A stretch of DNA of 61,363 nucleotides, from assembly GCA_021324075.1 (NCBI GenBank), contig JAJPJW010000211.1, positions 1-61,363 on the forward strand, read 5' to 3'. The DNA is from Pseudomonadota bacterium. GTDB taxonomy: Bacteria > Oederibacteriota > Muellerivitia > Muellerivitales > Muellerivitaceae. This document shows, in pieces, positions 1 to 9,945 of the stretch (position 1 is its first letter; the number at the start of each line of letters is the position of its first letter). The position numbers and the translations under genes were made by a program. The notes beneath the pieces were generated by a model. It was not told the DNA's origin. It saw nothing but the letters and a program-made list of their open reading frames with translations, and searched no databases.

Positions 1-1356
1 AAGGGCTATATCTATGCCAACCTCAACCCCAAAATGGATTATGACGACGACGCCAAGACGGTCGATGTCACCTTTGACGTGACCGAAGGCCAGGTGGCCT
101 ATGTGCAGGACATCAAGATCGTCGGAAACTACAAAACCCAGGATTACGTCATCCGCCGCGAGTTGGAAATCGCCCCGGGCGACAAGTTCGAGGCCGCCAA
201 GATCAAGCAATCGGTGGCCGACCTCTATAACCTGGGCTTTTTCGACGAGATCAACCCCGAGGTGGAGCCCGGCGACAGTCCGGACAAGGAGATTCTCGTC
301 TTCCGGGTGAAGGAACGAAAGACCGGTTCCATCAGCGTGGGCGGCGGTTACAGCTCCATCCAGGGACTGGTGGGGAACGTCAAGTTGGAGGAAGCGAACT
401 TGTTCGGTAAGGGGCAGCACGCCAACCTGGACATCGAATTCGGTTCCCTGGTGACCAGCTTCAGCGTGGGCTTCACCGAACCCTGGCTTTTCAACACGCG
501 GACTTCCTTGAGCCTCAACCTTTTCGATACCACCCAATATTGGACTACCGCCGTTCCCAATCCCGACGGCACCAACCAGTTCTACACGGAAAGCCAGTTG
601 GGCGGTTCCATCAGCGTGGGGAGGCGCCTCAGCCGTTTTTGGAGCGTTTTCGGGACCTACGCCCTGCAAAACGTCAATATTTACAACGTCGATTCCAATT
701 TTTCGACGCCTGGAAGCCCCCAGTACATCGCCCCCTCGGACACCACCACCAGCAGCTTGACGCCGCGCATCGTTTACGACAGCCGGGACAATTATTTCGA
801 CCCGACGACCGGCTGGAAGCACCAATTGTCCGTCGAGTTTGCGGGCGGTCCATTGGGCTTCGACAATAACTTCATCAAGGTGATCGCCGATTCGAGCCGG
901 TTCCTGCCCCTGCCCCTGGATTTCGTCATCGGGGAACACGTCAAGCTGGGCGCGGCCCAGGGCTATTGGTTCGCGGGCCGGGGATATACGGACGTCCCCC
1001 TTTATGAAAAGTTTTTTGCGGGCGGCACCGACACGGTCCGCGGTTATAACGAAAGAACCATCGGCCCGGTTTCCGGCGGAAACGCGCTTTTTGTCTCCAA
1101 CACCGAGCTCAAGCACGCCATCGTGGGCCCCTTAAGGGGGGTTGTTTTCTTCGACGCAGGGGATTCCTGGACCAACGCCTGGAGCCTGGACGAATCCCAC
1201 GTCCAATTCGGGGCCGGCTTGGGCATCCGCCTGACGATCCCGGGAACGATCATGGACATCCGGTTGGATTACGGATGGCCCATCGCATCCGACCTTCCCA
1301 CGGCCTCCGCCCCGCCGGGCGGCGTATTGCATTTCAACCTCGGCAATCTCTTCTGA
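1..1356 (+). CDS. bamA: BamA/Omp85 outer-membrane assembly factor, C-terminal part (5' end outside window)
   Basis: The frame is open from base 1, so the gene starts upstream; 451 residues are visible. The first ~90 residues look like the end of one POTRA domain and a complete last POTRA (VxDIKIVGN, then LYNLGFFDEI). The rest is an Omp85 beta-barrel. The diagnostic loop-6 motif VRGY is present near base 1039, and the protein ends in an aromatic residue (NLF), as expected for the barrel's beta-signal. BamA inserts barrel proteins into the outer membrane, which fits the many barrels encoded later in the window. The family is certain; the only alternative is another Omp85 member such as TamA, but the POTRA/barrel pattern and full VRGY context favour BamA. 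surE begins 55 bases downstream. Confidence 0.93.
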   Translation, partial: KGYIYANLNPKMDYDDDAKTVDVTFDVTEGQVAYVQDIKIVGNYKTQDYVIRRELEIAPGDKFEAAKIKQSVADLYNLGFFDEINPEVEPGDSPDKEILVFRVKERKTGSISVGGGYSSIQGLVGNVKLEEANLFGKGQHANLDIEFGSLVTSFSVGFTEPWLFNTRTSLSLNLFDTTQYWTTAVPNPDGTNQFYTESQLGGSISVGRRLSRFWSVFGTYALQNVNIYNVDSNFSTPGSPQYIAPSDTTTSSLTPRIVYDSRDNYFDPTTGWKHQLSVEFAGGPLGFDNNFIKVIADSSRFLPLPLDFVIGEHVKLGAAQGYWFAGRGYTDVPLYEKFFAGGTDTVRGYNERTIGPVSGGNALFVSNTELKHAIVGPLRGVVFFDAGDSWTNAWSLDESHVQFGAGLGIRLTIPGTIMDIRLDYGWPIASDLPTASAPPGGVLHFNLGNLF

Positions 1357-1411
1357 CGCGATTGATTTTGACGGGTTGTTCCATCCCGGCCTTTCGCCTA
1401 TCCTACAGCGT

Positions 1412-2185
1412 ATGAAAATCCTGCTGACCAATGATGACGGTATCGAGGCCCCGGGGCTCCGGGCCCTCTATGAGGCGGTCAAGTCCATGGGGGAAATCGG
1501 GGTTTCGGCGCCGGACCGGCAGGCCAGCGCCACGGGCCATTCCATTTCCTTGAACAAACCTTTCAAGGTCCTTTCACCGGCTTGGCCGGAACTCCCCGCT
1601 TCCTACAGGGTTTCCAGCACTCCCGCCGATTGCGTGAGGACCGCCGTGATGAAGCTGCTGCCCTGGAGGCCCGACCTGGTCATTTCGGGCATCAACCAAG
1701 GGGCCAATTACGGGTCCCTGATCCTTTATTCAGGGACCGTGGCCGCGGCCGCCGAAGCGGTGCTCCTGGGTATTCCGGCCATGGCGATATCACTCACCAG
1801 CCACGTTTACAAGGACTTCAACACCAGCGCCCATTTCGCCCGGAAGATCGCCGAATGGATCGGGGAAAAGGGGCTGGCCCCGGGTGTTTTCCTGAACGTC
1901 AACGTTCCCCCCGTAGAAGAGGGAAGGGTGAAGGGGATCGCCCTGACGCACCAGGGCCAGTTCCGCCACGTAGAAGACCTGGAGGCGCACTCCGAGTTGG
2001 AAGGCCATTTCAACTACATCCTCAACAGCCCCAGCGAGCCGCTTCTCGAGCATCCGGAATCGGATGTGGCCAAGGCAAAGGCGGGATATGTTTCGGTCAC
2101 CCCCTTGCACCTGGATTTGACGGCCAAGCACCATTTCCCCCATTTTTCCGATTGGCCCTGGGAAAACGGGAAGGGAATCGAATAA
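1412..2185 (+). CDS. surE: SurE, 5'/3'-nucleotidase (survival protein)
   Basis: A 257-residue protein starting MKILLTNDDG, the metal-binding signature of SurE (Asp8-Asp9). It also has SATGHSISL and GINQGANYG, other conserved SurE metal and substrate segments. SurE dephosphorylates nucleoside 5'- and 3'-monophosphates in the cytoplasm. The frame is open from 1376, but family alignment places the start at the ATG at 1412, directly before the first beta-strand; no strong Shine-Dalgarno site is seen. Length is usual for the family (about 250). It lies between bamA and a NifU-type gene and may be cotranscribed with the latter, 8 bases away. Confidence 0.93.
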   Translation: MKILLTNDDGIEAPGLRALYEAVKSMGEIGVSAPDRQASATGHSISLNKPFKVLSPAWPELPASYRVSSTPADCVRTAVMKLLPWRPDLVISGINQGANYGSLILYSGTVAAAAEAVLLGIPAMAISLTSHVYKDFNTSAHFARKIAEWIGEKGLAPGVFLNVNVPPVEEGRVKGIALTHQGQFRHVEDLEAHSELEGHFNYILNSPSEPLLEHPESDVAKAKAGYVSVTPLHLDLTAKHHFPHFSDWPWENGKGIE

Positions 2186-2193
2186 GGCGGTTT

Positions 2194-2415
2194 ATGAGGG
2201 AGCGGATTGAAAAGGTCATCCAGGAAATCCGGGACATCCTCCGGGTGGACGGCGGTGATATCGAACTTGTCAAAGTGAGCCGGGACGGTGTTGTCCAAAT
2301 CCGCTTCATTGGGATTTGCGGAACTTGTGGAGGTTCACTGGATACCCTCAGGCGGGGCGCGGAACGAATGCTCAAGGAGCAGGTGCCGGAAGTCAAAGAA
2401 GTTGTGGCGGTCTGA
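2194..2415 (+). CDS. NifU C-terminal-domain protein (Fe-S cluster scaffold/carrier)
   Basis: A 73-residue protein, the size of a lone NifU C-terminal domain. It has the pattern RPYLxxDGGDIEL-like (LRVDGGDIELV at 17-27) followed by GICGTCGGS, giving the conserved CxxC at Cys42/Cys45 that bridges a [4Fe-4S] cluster between two subunits. Such stand-alone domains assemble or deliver Fe-S clusters. The start ATG lies 8 bases after the surE stop. A longer open frame reads upstream through surE, but the upstream part is only a shadow of surE. A possible client in the window is the Fe-S type PurF, but that link is inference. Confidence 0.85.
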   Translation: MRERIEKVIQEIRDILRVDGGDIELVKVSRDGVVQIRFIGICGTCGGSLDTLRRGAERMLKEQVPEVKEVVAV

Positions 2416-2463
2416 ACTTCCAAGATCCGTGCGGTGTTTCCAACCTTTGTTGACTATTTTTTG

Positions 2464-2492
2464 TTGGTGTAAATCCCCACGTCTCTTATACT
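2464..2492 (+). promoter_or_regulatory. Candidate sigma70-type promoter for the purB operon
   Basis: TTGGTG (2464-2469), a 17-base spacer, then TATACT (2487-2492, 5/6 to consensus). It sits in the only gap before purB and leaves a leader of about 115 bases. That leader contains an imperfect hairpin (2563-2582). Confidence 0.5.
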
Positions 2493-2613
2493 GTTTCCGT
2501 TTTCCCCGTCGTTTTCCTTTCCTCGCTCATCGTCGCATTTGAAACAGCCCGGGTTTGTTTCCGGTCCGCCGAAGGCGGGACCGAGAAGAATCTTTTTTTC
2601 AGGGGGAGCCGAC

Positions 2614-3909
2614 TTGATACCGCGTTACACCTTGCCCGAGATGGGCGCCATTTGGTCCGAACAATCCAAGTTCGAATCCTGGCTGAAGGTGGAAATTGCG
2701 GCCTGCGAAGCCTGGGCCCGCCTGGGGCGGATCCCCCCCAAAGACCTGGCCGTCATCAAGAAAAAGGCCAAGTTTTCGGTCAAACGCATTGAAGCCATCG
2801 AACGCAAGACCAACCACGACCTGATTTCCTTCTTAACCTCCGTAGCCGAAAACGTCGGACCTTCCTCCCGTTTCATCCATTTGGGGTTGACCTCCACCGA
2901 CGTCGTGGACACGGCCCAGGCCCTGCAGTTGACCGACGCCTCCGACCTGATTCTCGCCCAACTCAAGAAACTCCGCGAAGTTTTGAAGCGCCAGGCGAAA
3001 AAGCACCGCTATTCCATGATGATCGGGCGCACCCACGGGGTGCACGCCGAACCCGTCACCTTTGGGCTCAAAATGGCCCTTTGGTACGACGAAGTGGGCC
3101 GCCAGGTGGACCGGTTGAACCAGGCCCGGGAGCAAATGGCCGTGGGCATGATTTCGGGGGCGGTCGGTACCTTCGCCAACATTGATCCCAGGGTTGAGAA
3201 GCACGTCTGCCAGCTTCTGGGACTCAAGCCCGCGCCCGTTTCCACCCAGACCCTCCAGCGCGACCGTCACGCCTATTTCCTGTCCGTCCTGGCGGTCATC
3301 GCCTCCTCTTTGGAAAAGTTCGCCACCGAAATCCGCAACCTCCAGCGCACCGAAATCCTGGAAGCGGAGGAGTTTTTTGCCGAGGGCCAGAAGGGCTCGT
3401 CGGCCATGCCCCACAAGCGAAACCCCCTGACCGCCGAACGGGTGGCGGGTTTGGCCCGGGTCATGCGGGGATACGCCCTGACGGCCCAGGAAAATGTGGC
3501 TTTATGGCATGAAAGGGACATCACCCATTCCTCGGCTGAGCGCATCATCCTGCCGGATGCCACCATCCTGCTCCACTACATGCTGGCCAAATTCATCAAT
3601 GTCATGGAAAAACTCAATGTTTACCCCGAAAGGATGAAGCGCAACATCCAACTGACCCGGGGCCTGGTTTCCTCCCAACAGGTGCTTTTGGCCCTGGTCA
3701 AGCGGGGATATACCCGGGAACAAGCCTATGCCATCGTCCAGCGGAACGCCTTGAACGCCTGGAAAAACGAGGCCAATTTCCGGCAATTGCTCGAAGCGGA
3801 TCCGGATGTGGCCAAGGCCCTGACTCCGGCGGAGATTGAAGAATGCTTCAATCTTTCCTATCACATGAAGAACGTGAACTATATCTTGAAGAGGGCTGGA
3901 ATACTCTAA
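2614..3909 (+). CDS. purB: Adenylosuccinate lyase
   Basis: A 431-residue fumarase/aspartase-superfamily enzyme. It acts twice in purine synthesis, cleaving SAICAR to AICAR and adenylosuccinate to AMP, both with release of fumarate. The superfamily signature SSAMPHKRNP is at about residues 263-272, and the flexible-loop and TS-TDVVDT segments are present. The frame extends to 2539, but the TTG at 2614 is preceded by a strong Shine-Dalgarno stretch (AGGGGGAG, 2600-2608). It directly begins the family's conserved N-terminus (IPRYTLPEM), so TTG is preferred. First gene of the purB-S-Q-L-F run; purS starts 10 bases after the stop. Confidence 0.95.
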   Translation: MIPRYTLPEMGAIWSEQSKFESWLKVEIAACEAWARLGRIPPKDLAVIKKKAKFSVKRIEAIERKTNHDLISFLTSVAENVGPSSRFIHLGLTSTDVVDTAQALQLTDASDLILAQLKKLREVLKRQAKKHRYSMMIGRTHGVHAEPVTFGLKMALWYDEVGRQVDRLNQAREQMAVGMISGAVGTFANIDPRVEKHVCQLLGLKPAPVSTQTLQRDRHAYFLSVLAVIASSLEKFATEIRNLQRTEILEAEEFFAEGQKGSSAMPHKRNPLTAERVAGLARVMRGYALTAQENVALWHERDITHSSAERIILPDATILLHYMLAKFINVMEKLNVYPERMKRNIQLTRGLVSSQQVLLALVKRGYTREQAYAIVQRNALNAWKNEANFRQLLEADPDVAKALTPAEIEECFNLSYHMKNVNYILKRAGIL

Positions 3910-3919
3910 GGAGCGGGCA

Positions 3920-4174
3920 ATGGGCTGGCATGTCAGTGTCTATGTGACGTTGAAACCCTCGGTGCAGGACCCCCAAGGCGCCACGGTGCAAAGGGCCCTC
4001 AACCAAATGGGATACCAGGCGGTCCAGGGCGTGCGCATGGGCAAGTTCACCGAGCTGGAATTCGACGGGAAACTTTCCGAGGCGGACGTGAAAAAACAAG
4101 CCGACGAGATCTGCGACAAGCTCCTGGCCAATCCGAACATCGAATCCTACCGCTTCACAGTGGAGAAAAAATGA
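3920..4174 (+). CDS. purS: Phosphoribosylformylglycinamidine synthase subunit PurS
   Basis: An 84-residue protein with the PurS pattern: a beta-strand start ([14 protein letters not shown]), LNQMGY, then [11 protein letters not shown] and a C-terminal half ending in IESYRF. PurS bridges PurQ and small PurL in the three-subunit FGAM synthase of the fourth purine step. A good Shine-Dalgarno site (AAGGAG) precedes the ATG. The stop codon overlaps the purQ start in an ATGA, which suggests translational coupling of the complex subunits. Confidence 0.95.
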   Translation: MGWHVSVYVTLKPSVQDPQGATVQRALNQMGYQAVQGVRMGKFTELEFDGKLSEADVKKQADEICDKLLANPNIESYRFTVEKK

Positions 4175-4869
4175 GGTTTTCCGTCACCGTTTTCCCGGGC
4201 TCCAATTGCGATCACGACTGTGAATACGTGATCCGGGACGTCATGGGCCAGAAAGTCGAGATGGTTTGGCACAAGGAGACCGACTTGAGAAATCCGGATT
4301 GCGTCGTGGTGCCGGGCGGTTTTTCCTACGGCGACTACCTGCGCACGGGGGCCATCGCCCGTTTTTCCCCGGTGATGAAGTCGGTGGCCGATTTTGCGGC
4401 CAAGGGCGGCCTCGTCGTCGGCATCTGCAACGGTTTCCAGATCCTTTGCGAGGCAGGGATGCTTCCCGGGGTCCTCATCCGCAACAAAAGCCTCCAATTC
4501 ATCTGCAAGAACGTTTATATCAAGGTCGAACAAACCGATACCCCCTTTACCAACGCCTGCAAGCCCGGGCAGGTTTTGAAGATCCCCATCGCCCACGGGG
4601 AAGGGAATTACTTCATCGACGCGGAAGGCTTGAAAAAGCTCAAGGACAACCGGCAGATCGTGGTGCGTTATTGCGACCCCGAAGGCCAAGTGACGCCCGA
4701 ATCAAACCCCAACGGGTCCTTGGACGCCATCGCGGGCGTCTGTAACGAAAAACGCAACGTCTTCGGACTCATGCCCCACCCGGACCGCTCGGGCGAGGAT
4801 GTGCTGGGCAGCCATGACGGTCAGGTTATCTGGAAGTCCATATTGGCCGCCAAGGCGGGTGTGGCATGA
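4171..4869 (+). CDS. purQ: Phosphoribosylformylglycinamidine synthase subunit PurQ (glutaminase)
   Basis: A 232-residue class-I glutamine amidotransferase. It supplies ammonia from glutamine to PurL. The nucleophile cysteine is in GICNGFQIL, and the His/Glu of the triad is in LMPHPDR near the C-terminus. FPGSNCDHD and [10 protein letters not shown] are typical PurQ segments. The start overlaps the purS stop (ATGA), and the stop overlaps the purL start (ATGA), so the three subunits are tightly coupled. Confidence 0.96.
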   Translation: MRFSVTVFPGSNCDHDCEYVIRDVMGQKVEMVWHKETDLRNPDCVVVPGGFSYGDYLRTGAIARFSPVMKSVADFAAKGGLVVGICNGFQILCEAGMLPGVLIRNKSLQFICKNVYIKVEQTDTPFTNACKPGQVLKIPIAHGEGNYFIDAEGLKKLKDNRQIVVRYCDPEGQVTPESNPNGSLDAIAGVCNEKRNVFGLMPHPDRSGEDVLGSHDGQVIWKSILAAKAGVA

Positions 4870-7094
4870 CTTCCTCCATCATGGACGTCGAGATAACGCC
4901 CCAGGTCATCAAAGAACACGGCCTCAAGCCCGACGAATACGACCGTATCTGTAAAATCCTGGGCCGCAAACCCAATATCACCGAGTTGGGCCTTTATTCG
5001 GTCATGTGGAGCGAGCATTGCGGTTATAAACATTCCCGGGCCCTCCTTAAAACCCTTCCCACCAAAGGGCCCAAGGTCCTTCAGGGCCCCGGTGAAAACG
5101 CGGGCATCATGGACATTGGTGAAGGTTGGGCGGTGGCTTTCAAAGTTGAATCCCACAACCACCCCTCCGCGATCGAACCTTACCAGGGTGCGGCCACGGG
5201 CGTAGGCGGCATCCTGAGGGACATCTTCACCATGGGCGCGCGCCCGGTGGCCAATTTGAACTCCTTGCGCTTCGGCCCCCTATCCGACCCCAAGGTGAAG
5301 CGGCTTTTCGCCGGGGTGGTCAGGGGCATCGCCGATTACGGCAATTGCATGGGCATTCCCACCATCGCCGGGGAAGTGGTCTTCGACGAGTCCTATACCG
5401 AAAATTGCCTGGTCAACGCCATGTCGGTGGGGTTGGTGCGGCATGAACATATCATCAAGGGCAGGGCTTCCGGTTTGAACAACCCGGTTATTTACATCGG
5501 CGCCACCACGGGCCGGGACGGCATCCACGGCGCCACCTTCGCTTCCACCGAGATCACCGACGAGTCCACCGAAAAACGCAGTGCGGTCCAAGTGGCCGAT
5601 CCTTTCATGGAAAAGCTGCTGATGGAAGCCACCCTGGAACTCATCCACAACGACCTGCTGGTGGGCATCCAAGATATGGGCGCGGCCGGCTTGACCTGCT
5701 CCACCTGCGAAATGGCCAGCCGGGGCGGCGCGGGGATCGAGATCGACGTGGCCAAGGTCCCCCAGCGGGAAAAGGGAATGACGCCTTACGAAATCCTGCT
5801 CTCCGAATCCCAGGAACGCATGCTCTTAGTCGCCAAGCCCGGATGTGAGCAAAAAGTCCACGACGTCCTGGCCAAATGGGACCTGCATGCGGCCACCATC
5901 GGTTTTGTCACCGATACGGGGCGCATGGTGGTCAAGGAAAACGGAAAGGTGGTGGCCGACGTTCCGGCCGACTCCCTGACCGAAGCGCCCATTTACCACC
6001 CGGCCAAGAGTGAACCGGCCATCCTTAAGAAGCACCGTGATTTTGATGAAACCAGCGTTCCGGATTGCAAAAATCCCGGGGAGATCCTTGAGAAGCTCCT
6101 ATCCGACCCCACCATCGCCAGCAAGCGCTGGGTTTACCGCCAATACGACCACATGGTCCGCTCCAATACGCTGGTCCGCCCCGGATCGGACGCCGGGGTC
6201 CTGCGGGTCAAGGGAACGTCCCTCGGACTCGCCATGACCATCGACGGCCTGGGTTCCTATTGCGCCCTGGACCCCTATGAGGGTGCCAAGATCGTGGTGG
6301 CGGAGGCGGCCCGGAACATCGCCTGTTCGGGTGCCGAACCGATCGGGATGACGGACTGTTTGAATTTCGGCAGCCCGGAAAAACCCGAAGTCTATTATTA
6401 CTTCGACCGCGTGATCTCGGGCTTGGGCGACGCCTGCCGGGCCTTCAACATCCCCATTACCGGCGGCAACGTCTCCCTTTATAACGAAAATCCCTCGGGT
6501 GCCATTGATCCCACCCCCATCGTGGGCATGATGGGCCTTTTCTCAGACGTGAATACCGCCGTGACCCAGTGGTTTAAGGACGACGGAGATCCTATTTATT
6601 TACTGGGGGATATCGGGGGAACCATCGGTGGAAGCCGTTACCTGCAGGTGACGCATGGGAAAAAGACCGGCCGCTGCCCTCACCTGGATTTGGAAGCCGA
6701 ACATCGGCTCCACCAGGTTTTGAAAGCCATGGCGGATGCCAAGTTCCTCCAAAGCGCGCACGATTGTTCGGATGGAGGGTTTGCGGTGGCCCTGGCCGAA
6801 TGCTGCTTCACAGGATTGACCCATGAGGAGGCGGCCCGCGGGGCGAAGGTTAGCCTGCCGGGCAAGGGCCGTTTTGACGGGCGCCTCTTCGGCGAAGCCC
6901 AGTCCAGGGTGGTGGTTTCCTGCAAACCGGCCATGGGGGCCCAACTGGAGGCCATGGCCAAGAAATTCGGCGTTCCTTGTGAGAAAATAGGCCAGGTAGG
7001 CGGCAAAGAGCTGGCTGTTGGAAATGAAATGAAAGTTTCAATCGATAAGCTCGCGGATCTTTTTTTCACGAGCATCGAAAAACAAATGGCCTAG
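4866..7094 (+). CDS. purL: Phosphoribosylformylglycinamidine synthase subunit PurL (small type)
   Basis: A 742-residue small-type PurL, the ATP-dependent synthetase subunit of FGAM synthase. It has [10 protein letters not shown] near the N-terminus and the nucleotide/metal motif [22 protein letters not shown] repeated AIRS-like half contains GGNVSLYNE and DCSDGG. The lack of the long N- and C-terminal extensions of proteobacterial PurL agrees with the separate purS and purQ just upstream. Translation is coupled to purQ by a 4-base overlap. Confidence 0.97.
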   Translation: MTSSIMDVEITPQVIKEHGLKPDEYDRICKILGRKPNITELGLYSVMWSEHCGYKHSRALLKTLPTKGPKVLQGPGENAGIMDIGEGWAVAFKVESHNHPSAIEPYQGAATGVGGILRDIFTMGARPVANLNSLRFGPLSDPKVKRLFAGVVRGIADYGNCMGIPTIAGEVVFDESYTENCLVNAMSVGLVRHEHIIKGRASGLNNPVIYIGATTGRDGIHGATFASTEITDESTEKRSAVQVADPFMEKLLMEATLELIHNDLLVGIQDMGAAGLTCSTCEMASRGGAGIEIDVAKVPQREKGMTPYEILLSESQERMLLVAKPGCEQKVHDVLAKWDLHAATIGFVTDTGRMVVKENGKVVADVPADSLTEAPIYHPAKSEPAILKKHRDFDETSVPDCKNPGEILEKLLSDPTIASKRWVYRQYDHMVRSNTLVRPGSDAGVLRVKGTSLGLAMTIDGLGSYCALDPYEGAKIVVAEAARNIACSGAEPIGMTDCLNFGSPEKPEVYYYFDRVISGLGDACRAFNIPITGGNVSLYNENPSGAIDPTPIVGMMGLFSDVNTAVTQWFKDDGDPIYLLGDIGGTIGGSRYLQVTHGKKTGRCPHLDLEAEHRLHQVLKAMADAKFLQSAHDCSDGGFAVALAECCFTGLTHEEAARGAKVSLPGKGRFDGRLFGEAQSRVVVSCKPAMGAQLEAMAKKFGVPCEKIGQVGGKELAVGNEMKVSIDKLADLFFTSIEKQMA

Positions 7095-7110
7095 GGCCGG
7101 GGAAAACTCA

Positions 7111-8562
7111 ATGAGTGAAAATGTGAACCAACCTGAAGATCCCGAGGCGAACCGCCGGTTGGATGACGACAAGCCCCACGATCAGTGCGGGGTTTTCGGC
7201 GTTTATGGCCACCCCGAAGCGGCCAAGATCACCTACTTAGGGCTTCATTCCCTCCAGCACCGCGGCCAGGAATCGGCCGGCATCTGCACCATGGACAACG
7301 GCCGCCTGTTCAACCATAAACGCATGGGCCTGGTGGCCGACATTTTCAACGAGGACGCCTTCAAGGAACTGCCGGGCCGGGTAGCCATCGGCCATGTGCG
7401 TTATTCGACCACCGGTTCCAGCCAGCTCCGTAACGCCCAACCCATCGCCGTGGAATACGCAAGGGGAAGCATCGCCATCGCCCATAACGGCAATTTGGTC
7501 AACGCCCGCCGCATCCGGGACGAATTGGAGGCCCGGGGTTCCATTTTCGTGTCCACTGTGGATTCGGAAGTCATCGTCCACCTCTTGGCCCGGTCGACCA
7601 ACCACACCATGATCGAAGGCGTCATCGAATCCCTGAAGCAGGTTCGGGGCGCTTATTCGCTGCTGATGCTCTCGGATGACGGCATGATCGGCGTGAGGGA
7701 CCCACAGGGTTTCCGCCCCCTTTGCCTCGGCAAATTGGGCGACGCCTGGGTCTTGGCTAGCGAAACCTGCGCCTTTGATATCGTGGACGCCAAATATATC
7801 CGGGATGTGGAGCCCGGCGAGATCGTCCTGATCAACGAGAATGGACTGGTTTCCATCAAGCCCTTTGAGAAGACGGCCCACTCCATGTGCATCTTCGAAT
7901 ACATCTATTTTGCCCGGCCCGATTCGCGCATTTACAACACCAGCGTCCAGAAGGTGCGCAAACGCCTGGGGGCCATTCTGGCGCAGGAAGCCTACGTGCC
8001 TGCCGACGTGGTAGTGCCCGTACCCGATTCCTCCAACATGGCGGCTACGGGTTTCTCCGAGGAATCCAAGGTCCCCTATGAATTGGGCCTGATCCGCAAC
8101 CACTATATCGGCCGCACCTTTATTGAGCCCGACCAGACCATCCGGGACTTCGGGGCCCGCCTGAAATACAACCCTGTGAGGGAATCCCTGGAAGGGAAAA
8201 GGGTTATTCTGGTTGACGACTCCATCGTGCGTGGGACCACCATGCGCAAGATCGTCAAGATGATTCGGAACGTGGGCGCCAAGGAAGTGCACCTCCGCAT
8301 CACTTCGCCGCCCATTATCTCACCATGCTTTTATGGGATGGATTTTCCCAGCCGGAAGGAACTGATCGCCGCCACCCACAGCCTGGAGGAGATCCAAACC
8401 TACCTTCGGGTGGACAGCCTGGCTTATTTGTCCGTGGAAGGCATGATGAAGGCCGTCGAGGGAACTCCCCAAGGGCACTGCACGGCCTGCTTCACCGCCA
8501 AGTATCCCGTCCCCTTTGACGAGGAAACAGAGAAATACAGCCTCGAAGCGGCAAAGTGTTGA
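7111..8562 (+). CDS. purF: Amidophosphoribosyltransferase
   Basis: A 483-residue enzyme catalysing the first committed purine step, PRPP + glutamine to phosphoribosylamine. The N-terminal glutaminase begins at Cys26 (DQ-CGVFGVYG), so a 25-residue propeptide must be removed. The phosphoribosyltransferase PRPP loop is VILVDDSIVRGTT. Cysteines in SPCFYGMDF and HCTACFTAKYPVPF match the [4Fe-4S]-binding, Bacillus-type PurF. It follows purL by 16 bases and ends the first purine run. The next gene is convergent. Confidence 0.96.
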   Translation: MSENVNQPEDPEANRRLDDDKPHDQCGVFGVYGHPEAAKITYLGLHSLQHRGQESAGICTMDNGRLFNHKRMGLVADIFNEDAFKELPGRVAIGHVRYSTTGSSQLRNAQPIAVEYARGSIAIAHNGNLVNARRIRDELEARGSIFVSTVDSEVIVHLLARSTNHTMIEGVIESLKQVRGAYSLLMLSDDGMIGVRDPQGFRPLCLGKLGDAWVLASETCAFDIVDAKYIRDVEPGEIVLINENGLVSIKPFEKTAHSMCIFEYIYFARPDSRIYNTSVQKVRKRLGAILAQEAYVPADVVVPVPDSSNMAATGFSEESKVPYELGLIRNHYIGRTFIEPDQTIRDFGARLKYNPVRESLEGKRVILVDDSIVRGTTMRKIVKMIRNVGAKEVHLRITSPPIISPCFYGMDFPSRKELIAATHSLEEIQTYLRVDSLAYLSVEGMMKAVEGTPQGHCTACFTAKYPVPFDEETEKYSLEAAKC

Positions 8563-8585
8563 GCTGAGGGGGAGATCCCAAGAAG

Positions 8586-9851
8586 TTATTTCTCGGCCGA
8601 AACCACCCGGTTGCGGCCTTTTTCCTTGGCTTCGTAAAGAGCGTGGTCGGCCCGCTTGATGACTTCCTCCGGCGTCCTGTGGGTTTTCGTCGTGGACGCC
8701 ACCCCGACGCTGAAGGTGATATGGACTTTTTTGCCCCGGCCTTCACTGCGCCGCGAGAGCAATTTGGAGGCGCTGTAGCCGGCTTTACGCTGCCCCCGCA
8801 AGGTGAACTTGCGTTTTTCCAGGGCGGCCCGGGTCTTTTCCATCATCTCCTGGGCGGCCCCGTGATCCGATTTCTCAAAGACCACACAAAACTCCTCGCC
8901 GCCGTACCGGTAAACCCGGTCTCCCAGGTTTTCGGCCAAATGTTGGGCCACCATCCGCAACACGTTGTCCCCCTCGGCATGGCCGTAAGTATCGTTGAAC
9001 TTCTTAAAGTGGTCGATGTCCACCATGGCCAGGGAGAATTCCCCGTTGAGCGTATGGAGCCGTTCGTCCATGGCCTGGCGGTTGGAAACGGCGGTCAGGG
9101 GGTCCAAATACACCTTCTGCCAATACATGCGCAACAAGGCGTGCAGGAGGATAAGGGTGATGGTGGAGAAGGCTACGACGATATGGAAGCTGGTGGGGAC
9201 CTTGGAAAGGAGGGGCGGGGGAAGAAGACAGACTTGGCTGATGAACAGGAAGGGCACCAGGGTAGTCATCAAAGCCACCAGGAAGTTTTTGACCTTGGGA
9301 TCGTAGAGATAGACCACAATTAGAAAGAAAAGAAGGACGGCTACCAGGCAGAGCCAGGGAAGCCGGCTCCCCTGGGCCGGGTTGGAAGGCCCCCAAAACA
9401 TCAGTTTTTGGTACAGGTCGGGGGCCCAGCTCAAAAGACAGATCAGTAATAGCAGAGGGGAAAGGGACAAAAGGAATCGCGCCAGGCTTAAATCGCTCCA
9501 TAACCGGCTTTCTTTTAAGAAGAAAACGACGCAAAGGGCGAGGGGATAGGCCACAGAGACGATTTGGAGGGTTTCGATGCGCCCCGTTTCCGTGATGACG
9601 AAAAGCCCCGGGCTGCGCAGGTAGAAATAAAAGGACAAAAGAAACAAGGCAGTCCAAAGGATGCGGGTCTGGTTCACCTGCCATCCCAGAAAGGCAATGA
9701 GGATGAGGCCGGCGTAAGGAACCAGAAAAATGGAATTGGCCACGGCTTTGTGGGAAATGATGTCGGGACTGAGCGGGGGCAGAAAATAAAAGAAAAGGGG
9801 GATGGAGCAGACCAGGAGATAGATGCCAGCCCATTTGGTTTTTTCGGACAC
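8586..9851 (-). CDS. Membrane-bound GGDEF protein, probable diguanylate cyclase
   Basis: A 421-residue protein whose first ~250 residues hold about seven or eight hydrophobic membrane helices. No recognised ligand domain is seen. A GGDEF domain follows from about residue 255 (LDPLTAVSNR onward), with an intact active site GGEEF at 317-321. That supports c-di-GMP synthesis from two GTP. The inhibitory I-site position five residues upstream reads NLGD instead of RxxD, so product feedback inhibition may be lost. A ~25-residue basic insertion lies between the GGEEF and the conserved FSVGVA strand. Start is GTG with AAAGGA upstream. The gene is opposite in direction to the purine genes that flank it, so it is not part of their operon. 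Confidence 0.88.
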   Translation of the reverse strand: MSEKTKWAGIYLLVCSIPLFFYFLPPLSPDIISHKAVANSIFLVPYAGLILIAFLGWQVNQTRILWTALFLLSFYFYLRSPGLFVITETGRIETLQIVSVAYPLALCVVFFLKESRLWSDLSLARFLLSLSPLLLLICLLSWAPDLYQKLMFWGPSNPAQGSRLPWLCLVAVLLFFLIVVYLYDPKVKNFLVALMTTLVPFLFISQVCLLPPPLLSKVPTSFHIVVAFSTITLILLHALLRMYWQKVYLDPLTAVSNRQAMDERLHTLNGEFSLAMVDIDHFKKFNDTYGHAEGDNVLRMVAQHLAENLGDRVYRYGGEEFCVVFEKSDHGAAQEMMEKTRAALEKRKFTLRGQRKAGYSASKLLSRRSEGRGKKVHITFSVGVASTTKTHRTPEEVIKRADHALYEAKEKGRNRVVSAEK

Positions 9852-9916
9852 GTTTATTCCTTTGGGTAGACGCGAGAAGGGTTGCTGGCAGACTTAGAGG
9901 CTGGATTCCGGATGAT

Positions 9917-9945
9917 ATTTTAAGTGAGGGAATTCTGCGGAACAA
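9917..9945 (-). promoter_or_regulatory. Possible promoter for the GGDEF gene
   Basis: On the reverse strand TTGTTC (9945-9940), a 17-base spacer and TAAAAT (9922-9917). It lies 66 bases before the GTG start. The -35 match is weak (3/6) and the -10 match is 5/6. Confidence 0.35.

Noticed and set aside
1582-2193. Upstream part of the open frame that ends in the NifU-type protein
   Set aside because: This part lies out of frame within surE and has low-complexity Arg/Pro/Gly-rich sequence; only the last 73 residues are a real domain.
7237-8292. 351-residue reverse frame opposite purF
   Set aside because: Shadow of purF with biased composition; purF itself shows every catalytic motif.
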